A stretch of DNA of 5,918 bases, from the NCBI GenBank assembly GCA_937864385.1, contig CALMJN010000485.1, forward strand, positions 1-5,918, written 5' to 3'. The notes below the pieces were generated by a model. It was not told the origin of the DNA and made no database searches. It worked only from the letters and a program-made list of their open reading frames with translations. This stretch comes from an uncultured Methanosarcinales archaeon. Its GTDB lineage: Archaea > Halobacteriota > Methanosarcinia > Methanotrichales > Methanotrichaceae. Positions 1 to 4,788 of this stretch are shown here, piece after piece (the stretch's first letter is position 1; each line of letters begins with the position of its first letter). The translations under genes and the position numbers were made by a program.

Positions 1-2
1 CA

Positions 3-35
3 GAGTGGAATACGATCCATTAACCAGGAGTGGAA
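3..35. repeat. Short direct repeat GAGTGGAA (3-10 and 28-35)
   Basis: The 8-base word GAGTGGAA occurs at 3-10 and again at 28-35, a 25-base period, just before the palindrome. The context is also similar (CAGAGTGGAA against CAGGAGTGGAA). It could be a pair of protein binding sites or the edge of a repeat array that continues left of the window. Two copies of eight bases may also be chance, so the confidence is low. Confidence 0.3.
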
Positions 36-36
36 C

Positions 37-67
37 TGTAGAGTCCCGAATGTTTCGGGACTCTACA
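37..67. repeat. Perfect palindrome (14-bp stem, 3-base loop) upstream of the hydantoinase-like gene
   Basis: The left arm TGTAGAGTCCCGAA (37-50) and the right arm TTCGGGACTCTACA (54-67) are exact reverse complements around the loop TGT. The stem does not extend usefully beyond these limits. No T-run follows on either strand, so it is not a standard T-rich terminator. It lies 62 bases before the next start codon and just upstream of the best TATA-like candidate. It could be an operator, an RNA hairpin at the end of an upstream transcript, or one copy of a dispersed palindromic element. The structure is certain; the role is unknown. Confidence 0.85.
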
Positions 68-91
68 CTCACAGAAAAGCACCACAAACCC

Positions 92-98
92 GATATAC
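92..98 (+). promoter_or_regulatory. Possible archaeal TATA box for the hydantoinase/deacetylase gene pair
   Basis: The GATATAC element is the most TATA-like stretch in the leader. An A-rich stretch (ACAAACC) precedes it, where a BRE would lie. The usual spacing of about 25 bases would put the transcript start near 118-122 and leave a 5' leader of about ten bases before the start codon at 130. The match to the archaeal consensus is weak and the next bases are a C-run, so this is only a candidate. Confidence 0.25.
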
Positions 99-129
99 CC
101 CCCCGCCCTAGCTCCACCCCGAAAGGCGA

Positions 130-1806
130 ATGAAAATGCTGATAGGAATTGATGTTGGCGGCACCACCACCGACGCCGTGATCGTGGACGGCAATCGGGT
201 GGTCAAGACCGCTTATGTGCCTACTGATCACGATAACCTCTTGAAGTGCCTGCTGGGAGCACTCGACGAGCTGGTGGCGGGCGTGGACACGGCCAAAGTA
301 GAGCGGGTGGTCCTCTCCACCACCCTCATCACCAATATGATCGCCGAGGGCAAGACCGACCCTGTGGCCCTGGTGCTCATACCGGGGCCGGGAACCAATC
401 CCAAAGACTACAACCTGGGGGAGAGCATCATCCTGGACGGTGCGGTAGACTTCCGGGGCAAGGAGATCGATCCCCTGCGGGAAAATCAGATCAAGGAGGC
501 TGCCTCCCAAATCAGGGAGAAGGGACTCTCCCGGGTGGCCGTGGTGGGCAAGTTCTGCCAGAGAAACCACTCCCACGAACTGAAGGCAGGAGAGATCCTG
601 GCCGCCGGCCTTCCGGGGGCCCATATCGAGCTCGGCCATAAGGTATCCGGCCAGCTCAACTTCCCCCGCCGGGCCGCCACCACCATGCTCACCGCCGCCA
701 CCAAGGACAAATACCAGAAATTTGCCGCAGATGTGGCTTCAGCTTTGGCGGAGCGCAAAATCAAGGCCCCCGTCTACATCCTCAAGGCGGACGGCGGCAC
801 CCTGCCCCTGGACCGGTCGGTGGGAATGCCCGTGGAGACCATCTTCTCCGGGCCGGCGGCCAGCATCATGGGCGTCCTGGCATTGACCGAGCCGGGCCAG
901 ACCAGCGTGGTTGTGGACATCGGCGGCACCACCACCGACCTGGCTTTGATTTTATCCGGCCAGCCCCTCCTCTCCTCCAAAGGGGCGCGGGTGGACTCGC
1001 TTCTGACCCACGTGCGGGCCTTTGCGGTCAAGTCCGTGGCCATAGGCGGGGACAGCGCCGTTGCTTTCAATGGCAGCAGCCTGACCGTGGGGCCTCACAG
1101 AGACGGCCCGCCCATGTGCCTGGGTGGTGGCATGCCCACACCCACCGATGCCCTGCGGGTCCTGGGCCTCTCCAGCATCGGCGACGGGGCCAAGGCGGAG
1201 CAGGCCATGCAGATCCTGGGCAAGGGCTTAGGCTGCAGCGCTGCAGAGGCGGCCCAGAAGACCGTCGATGCCGTGGTGGAAAGAATGGTCTCAGAGATAG
1301 AAGAGATGTTCCGGGAGTGGGAGTCAGAGCCCGCCTACCGCATCTGGGAGATCATGAGCAAAGAAAAGCTCTCCGCCCAGAATGTGGTCGGCGTGGGGGG
1401 AGGCTCTCCCCCTCTGGTGCCCCTGGTGGCAAAGCGGCTCGGCGCTGCCGCAGTGGTGCCGGAGCATGCCCCTGTGGCCAATGCCATCGGCGCCGCAGTG
1501 GCCCGGCCCACCCTCACCCTGAACCTGCATATCGACACGGAGAAGGGAGAGTACGATGTGGCCGAGGAGGGGCTGACGGGAAGGGTCTCCGACAGAAAGA
1601 TGTCATCGGAAGAGGCGGAAAAGCTGGCCAGGCGGCTCTTATCCGAGCGTGCGGAGCGGCTGGGCATTGGGGAGTACTCCGGCGAGGCCGAGGTGACTTA
1701 CAGCGAGGTGTTCAATATGATTCGAGGCTGGTCTACTGTAGGCAGGCTTTTTGACCTGCGATTGGAGATACTGGCCGGGCTTCTGCCCGCATGGAGGAGG
1801 GGATAG
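130..1806 (+). CDS. Hydantoinase A/oxoprolinase-family ASKHA ATPase (HyuA-like), 558 aa
   Basis: HyuA-family proteins bind ATP and, usually with a HyuB subunit, open cyclic amides such as hydantoins or 5-oxoproline; related proteins are acetone carboxylase subunits. Both phosphate-binding loops are visible: IGIDVGGTTTDAV at residues 5-17 and VVVDIGGTTTDLA at 260-272. Other family landmarks are FSGPAAS (239-245), IGGDSAV (305-311) and the glycine-rich VGVGGGSPP (420-428). The Hydant_A_N-type region spans about 4-180 and the Hydantoinase_A-type region about 195-470. At 558 aa it is shorter than typical HyuA proteins (roughly 650-720); the missing part is C-terminal, yet it ends in a family-like segment (FNMIRG) and looks intact rather than broken. 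The start could be the ATG at 130 or the in-frame ATG at 136; AAAGG at 122-126 is a weak ribosome site that fits either. No HyuB gene is present in the window. The family call is firm; the reaction is unknown, and the protein is predicted to be cytoplasmic. Confidence 0.9.
   Translation: MKMLIGIDVGGTTTDAVIVDGNRVVKTAYVPTDHDNLLKCLLGALDELVAGVDTAKVERVVLSTTLITNMIAEGKTDPVALVLIPGPGTNPKDYNLGESIILDGAVDFRGKEIDPLRENQIKEAASQIREKGLSRVAVVGKFCQRNHSHELKAGEILAAGLPGAHIELGHKVSGQLNFPRRAATTMLTAATKDKYQKFAADVASALAERKIKAPVYILKADGGTLPLDRSVGMPVETIFSGPAASIMGVLALTEPGQTSVVVDIGGTTTDLALILSGQPLLSSKGARVDSLLTHVRAFAVKSVAIGGDSAVAFNGSSLTVGPHRDGPPMCLGGGMPTPTDALRVLGLSSIGDGAKAEQAMQILGKGLGCSAAEAAQKTVDAVVERMVSEIEEMFREWESEPAYRIWEIMSKEKLSAQNVVGVGGGSPPLVPLVAKRLGAAAVVPEHAPVANAIGAAVARPTLTLNLHIDTEKGEYDVAEEGLTGRVSDRKMSSEEAEKLARRLLSERAERLGIGEYSGEAEVTYSEVFNMIRGWSTVGRLFDLRLEILAGLLPAWRRG
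1793..1802 (+). promoter_or_regulatory. Ribosome binding site that sets the start of the deacetylase gene
   Basis: GGAGGAGGGG is a strong Shine-Dalgarno sequence ending six bases before the ATG at 1809. It lies inside the last codons of the upstream gene. The longer candidate start at 1791 has no such site upstream and would place the Shine-Dalgarno within the coding sequence, so 1809 is preferred. The arrangement implies translational coupling of the two genes. Confidence 0.65.
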
Positions 1807-1808
1807 AG

Positions 1809-3170
1809 ATGGCCGCCAAAAAGCAAGGCAAGACGGGGCTGATATTCTTCCCCGCCTTCGACTGGGCCATATCCCCCACCCATCCGGAGCGGGAGGAGCG
1901 GCTGCTCTACACCCGGGACCAGATCTTCGAGGAGGGACTGATGGACCTGCCCCAGATCGAGGAGTACAAGCCCCGCCTGGCGGACAAAAAGGACGTGGCA
2001 CGGGTCCACTTCTGCGTCCCCGACGTGGAGAGCCAGACCACCGAGGCCCACCTCATCGCCGCCGGCAGCACCCTGACCCTGGCCGATGCCCTGGAGAAGG
2101 GCGAGATCAAAAACGGCTTCGCCCTGGTCCGGCCTCCCGGCCACCACAGCATGCGCGTGGTGCACGGCAACCGGGGCTTCTGCAATATCAACAATATGGC
2201 AATAATGGTGGAGTACCTGAGGAGCAAGTACGGCCATAAGAGGATCGCAGTAATCGACACCGATGTACATCATGGCGACGGCACCCAAGAGATCTTCTGG
2301 CACGATCCCGATGTGCTCTGCATCTCCTTCCACCAGGACGGCCACACCCTCTACCCCGGCTCGGGATTTGTGAACGAGATGGGCGGGCCGCAAGCTCTAG
2401 CCCGCACCCTCAATGTACCTCTCCCCCCCGGCACCACCGACGAGGGAATCCACTACGTCCTGGACAACCTGATCCTGCCCATTCTGGACGAGTTCAAGCC
2501 CGACCTGGTTCTCAACTCCGCCGGCCAGGACAACCACTACACCGATCCGCTGGCCAACATGCGCTTCTCCGCCAACGGCTACGCCCGGCTCAATGAGAAG
2601 CTTGCCCCTGATCTATGCGTCCTGGAGGGCGGCTACGCCGTGGAGACCGCTCTGCCCTATGTCAACACCGGCATCATCCAGGCCATGGCCGGGCTGGACT
2701 ACAGCCACGTCCGGGAGCCCGACTATGTGCCCGGCCGCTTCGTCCAGTCCTCGGAGATGAAGCATGAGATAGAGCACACCGTATCCCAGGTGCAGAAGAT
2801 CTGGGAGCAGAGGGACGATATGGTGGAGGAGGCGCTGGAAAGTCTGGGAGACTTCTACCGCCGCAAGAGGCGCATCTTCTACGACACGGACATGATCAAC
2901 GAGAACCAGGAGGAGTCCGTCCGCCTCTGCCCGGATTGCGCCGGTTATATGACCATCCTGACCTCGGCCCAGAGGGGCTATGGCATCCTGAACAGCGCCT
3001 TCTGTGTCTCCATCCCCCGGGGCGCTTGCCCCTCCTGCCGGGAGGACGCCGCCGAGGAGTATGCCGAGCACCTGGACGACAAGAGGGTGGGCTATGTGCT
3101 GATGCAGGACAAAGACCGGGATCGCTTCAAGTTCTACAACAACGGGACCAGGACGGAGAAGGGATACTGA
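1809..3170 (+). CDS. Histone deacetylase/acetylpolyamine amidohydrolase-family enzyme with cysteine-rich C-terminal extension, 453 aa
   Basis: This is a zinc-dependent amidohydrolase of the arginase/deacetylase fold, the family of HDACs, AcuC and acetylpolyamine deacetylases. Family motifs appear in order: HPER (25-28), RPPGHH (108-113, catalytic histidines 112/113), GFCNINN (123-129), DTDVHHGDGTQ (150-160, zinc ligands D152 and H154), SFH then YPG (173-175 and 182-184), NSAGQD (236-241, third zinc ligand D241) and EGGY (273-276, transition-state tyrosine Y276). The whole catalytic set is present, so it should be active. The family core ends near residue 300. After it come a charged helical stretch (about 316-360) and a tail with CPDC (374-377), C399 and CPSC (407-410), which resembles a zinc ribbon. 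Such a tail is not part of the usual 310-375 aa prokaryotic enzymes. The start at 1809 is chosen by its ribosome site; an in-frame ATG lies at 1791. It begins 2 bases after the HyuA-like gene, so the two are probably co-transcribed. Substrates could be acetyl-lysine proteins, acetylated polyamines or another N-acyl compound; the sequence does not decide. Confidence 0.92.
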   Translation: MAAKKQGKTGLIFFPAFDWAISPTHPEREERLLYTRDQIFEEGLMDLPQIEEYKPRLADKKDVARVHFCVPDVESQTTEAHLIAAGSTLTLADALEKGEIKNGFALVRPPGHHSMRVVHGNRGFCNINNMAIMVEYLRSKYGHKRIAVIDTDVHHGDGTQEIFWHDPDVLCISFHQDGHTLYPGSGFVNEMGGPQALARTLNVPLPPGTTDEGIHYVLDNLILPILDEFKPDLVLNSAGQDNHYTDPLANMRFSANGYARLNEKLAPDLCVLEGGYAVETALPYVNTGIIQAMAGLDYSHVREPDYVPGRFVQSSEMKHEIEHTVSQVQKIWEQRDDMVEEALESLGDFYRRKRRIFYDTDMINENQEESVRLCPDCAGYMTILTSAQRGYGILNSAFCVSIPRGACPSCREDAAEEYAEHLDDKRVGYVLMQDKDRDRFKFYNNGTRTEKGY

Positions 3171-3182
3171 AGCAGGCGCGAA

Positions 3183-3234
3183 GCGGAAAGGCTGCCTTTT
3201 CGCCTTCCGCCGCCCTAGCGGCCTTCGATTTTTT
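3183..3234 (+). terminator. Hairpins and T-run after the deacetylase gene, at the convergent junction
   Basis: Two inverted repeats lie behind the stop codon at 3168-3170. The first pairs GCGGAAAGGC (3183-3192) with GCCTTCCGC (3202-3210), with one bulged A. The second is a perfect GCCGC/GCGGC stem (3209-3213 and 3218-3222) with loop CCTA. A run of six T follows at 3229-3234, inside the 3' end of the opposing RDD gene. Archaeal termination responds mainly to T-rich tracts, so the T-run may matter more than the stems. The first stem could also help end the opposing minus-strand transcript. Confidence 0.4.
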
Positions 3235-3667
3235 GCCCCTTCTCAGGGGATTGAGCAGGCCTTCCTATTCCATATTCCATCCGGTTGACGACTACGGAAT
3301 CCGCCAGCCGGCTGAATAGCCTCTGCCTGTCTTTCCTGAAGTACAGCCACCCCAAAAGACAGTCCAGAGGCAGCAGAAATGCCTTTCCAAAAGCCTCCAC
3401 TGCCGCATCCCTGAACCGGATGCACTCGCCCACCGGGCCGGTGACCACGATATTGAGGAGCATCTTGCCCAGGGACTGCCCTCTATATCCATCCAGCGCC
3501 GTCCAGTAGACGAAGAGCAGCAATGCCAGCAGCGCCATCCCCTCCGGGCGGAAGGCGCTTATCTCCCCTGCCGTCAGGATCCTCTGCCAGAGGATGCTCA
3601 TGAGCAGGACGTCTATCAGCCAGGCCCAGAATCGATCATCCCAGCTCGCCAGCCTCATCTCATCCAT
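3215..3667 (-). CDS. Small RDD-family membrane protein, about 150 aa
   Basis: RDD proteins are small integral membrane proteins named for a conserved Arg and two Asp residues; some have been linked to ion transport or envelope processes, but most have no defined function. Numbered from the ATG at 3667, the signature is visible: RFWAWLID (R12, D19) opening the first membrane helix (about 13-31), a second helix at about 44-59, the loop GYRGQSLGK (60-68), a third hydrophobic stretch at about 93-110, and the closing RLFSRLADSVVV (116-127), which matches the family's usual 'RLxDxxxxTxVV'-like end. Alternative starts are TTG at 3694 and ATG at 3658; 3667 is chosen because it is an ATG with a GGTGG-like stretch upstream and puts RFWAW close to the N-terminus. 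It lies 71 bases downstream of the COG1361-like gene on the same strand and faces the deacetylase gene with 44 bases between the stops. The C-terminal tail (about 130-150) is polar. Confidence 0.75.
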   Translation of the reverse strand: MDEMRLASWDDRFWAWLIDVLLMSILWQRILTAGEISAFRPEGMALLALLLFVYWTALDGYRGQSLGKMLLNIVVTGPVGECIRFRDAAVEAFGKAFLLPLDCLLGWLYFRKDRQRLFSRLADSVVVNRMEYGIGRPAQSPEKGQKIEGR

Positions 3668-3717
3668 TGCCGCCACCACCCCGCATACATTCAACCATCT
3701 TCGCCCATCATTCCCCT

Positions 3718-3754
3718 AAAAAAGGAAGATATAGCCCCTCAGGCCTTTTGCCTG
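3718..3754 (-). terminator. Possible terminator after the COG1361-like gene
   Basis: On the minus strand a CAGGC/GCCTG stem with a 5-base loop (3754-3740) spans the last codons and stop of the COG1361-like gene. About 16 bases later comes a run of six T (3723-3718). This could end or attenuate the exporter transcript before the RDD gene. The stem is only five pairs, so the T-run is the more credible part. Confidence 0.35.
3728..3734 (-). promoter_or_regulatory. Possible TATA-like element before the RDD gene
   Basis: The minus strand reads CTATATC here. A start of transcription about 25 bases downstream would fall near 3705 and leave a leader of roughly 38 bases before the ATG at 3667. This would let the RDD gene be expressed independently of the exporter operon. 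The match is short and the same interval also contains terminator-like features, so confidence is low. Confidence 0.25.
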
Positions 3755-4788
3755 CGCCGATACATGTATCCGCCTGCTGCCGCTATTATGGCCAGGACGG
3801 CCAGAGCCGGCCAAAGCAGGGACCGGGCGGCGGGCTTGACCGTCACCGGGATCTTCATGCTCTCCGAGATCACAGTGTCGCCATAGATATCGGTGTACTT
3901 GATCTCGCTATTGATTCCATACTCCTTGGCCGTGGCATCGGAATCCACATCGATCCGGAAGAGCACCGCCTTCTCCTCCCCCGGCTCCATGCTCCCTATG
4001 AAGGCCTGATCATCGGTGGAGGAGAAGGGCTTGAATATGGACAGCCTAGCCACCGCATCCCGGATGGGCTCCTCTCCGATGTTCCTGTAAGTGGCAGATA
4101 CCTCCTGCTTCTTGGATCCGGCAGAGAGGCTGGCCGAGGCATTGAGTATCTCGAAGTCCGCCTGGCGCTTGACTATCAGGCTTATGGGCACGCTCTGATT
4201 GGCCTTCTGATAGATATAAGACTCCCGATAGTTGACCAGATTATTTGCTCCTCCTTCGGACAGAAGCTTGGTGGCATAGACCCGCACATTGTCCTGATAG
4301 TCATAGGACAGATTCAGCCGAAGGGAATACTCCCCCGCCGGTGCATGCTCGCCGATCTTCACTGTGAACTTGAGGGGCTGCTCGGTCTTGTCTCCCGACT
4401 TGAGGGACTCGACCACCTGGTCTCCCGACTTGACCTCGATCTCCCCGCTCTCAGAGATGAGAGTGGCAGTTATCCCCAGAGCAGTGGGCTTGGAGTACTC
4501 TTTTTGCAGCTCTGAAGCCGCCAGGGCGTATTCCTTTGGGTTCTGAGGTGACTGGTCCTCTTTGAAGCCCAGAATCCGCCCGTAGTTGGTCAGATCCAGA
4601 TAAAGGGTGACTGTATCTCCCCGCTCGAACTCGTCCGTCCCGGAGACGCTGGCAGAGATATCCGGGCTGCCGTACATGGTATAATAATTGTCTCCACCCA
4701 GCTCATAGGGTATGTAGGTTTTCTGGGCATCGGCTGTAGCCAGAAGGGTCAGCATAAGAGCCAGGGCTAGGGCATACTTAACTTCCAT
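3739..4788 (-). CDS. COG1361-like secreted, membrane-anchored S-layer-type protein, 349 aa
   Basis: This is an extracytoplasmic protein held by a single C-terminal membrane helix. The N-terminus is a clear signal peptide (about residues 1-21, hydrophobic core ALALALMLTLLA, likely cleavage after ADA). The body is beta-rich, with Ig/CARDB-like phrases typical of COG1361 proteins: a segment starting PDISASVSG with FERGDTVTLYLDLTNYG (54-70), PAGEYSLRLNLSYDY (150-164), and EVSATYRNIGEEPIRDAVARL (229-249) followed by MEPGEEKAVLFRIDVD (267-282). A membrane helix at about 324-342 is followed by RRRQKA, which should stay in the cytoplasm. Three N-glycosylation sequons (N159, N197, N216) are on the outer side. 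The ATG lies inside the end of the exporter gene (11-base overlap) with GGAGAAG placed correctly, so the two are translationally coupled. Inference: it is an external partner or adaptor of that exporter. Its biochemical role is not known; it contains no catalytic motif that I recognise. Confidence 0.85.
   Translation of the reverse strand: MEVKYALALALMLTLLATADAQKTYIPYELGGDNYYTMYGSPDISASVSGTDEFERGDTVTLYLDLTNYGRILGFKEDQSPQNPKEYALAASELQKEYSKPTALGITATLISESGEIEVKSGDQVVESLKSGDKTEQPLKFTVKIGEHAPAGEYSLRLNLSYDYQDNVRVYATKLLSEGGANNLVNYRESYIYQKANQSVPISLIVKRQADFEILNASASLSAGSKKQEVSATYRNIGEEPIRDAVARLSIFKPFSSTDDQAFIGSMEPGEEKAVLFRIDVDSDATAKEYGINSEIKYTDIYGDTVISESMKIPVTVKPAARSLLWPALAVLAIIAAAGGYMYRRRQKA

Noticed and set aside
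2..133. Frame open from the left edge to a TGA overlapping the ATG at 130 (ATGA), as if an upstream gene ended here
   Set aside because: It would read about 43 codons and the ATGA overlap is suggestive. However, its third-position GC is only about half, well below the clear genes, a second frame is also open for 36 codons, and the perfect palindrome falls inside it. Noncoding leader is more likely. Sequence left of position 1 would settle it.
1116..1754. 212-codon open frame on the plus strand inside the HyuA-like gene
   Set aside because: The translation is rich in Gly, Arg and Ala without any motif, whereas the HyuA frame carries the glycine-rich motif and continues intact.
1791..1808. Longer deacetylase start at the ATG at 1791
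   Set aside because: The strong GGAGGAGGGG site would then lie within the coding sequence, and nothing resembling a ribosome site precedes 1791.
1698..2393. 231-codon open frame on the minus strand across the HyuA/deacetylase junction
   Set aside because: It lies opposite two genes with complete family motifs, and its own translation has low-complexity, shadow-like composition.
3667..4515. 282-codon open frame on the plus strand, antisense to the COG1361-like gene
   Set aside because: Its translation shows no recognisable domain, and the opposite strand has a signal peptide, Ig-like motifs, a membrane anchor and a ribosome site. It is a GC-rich shadow frame.
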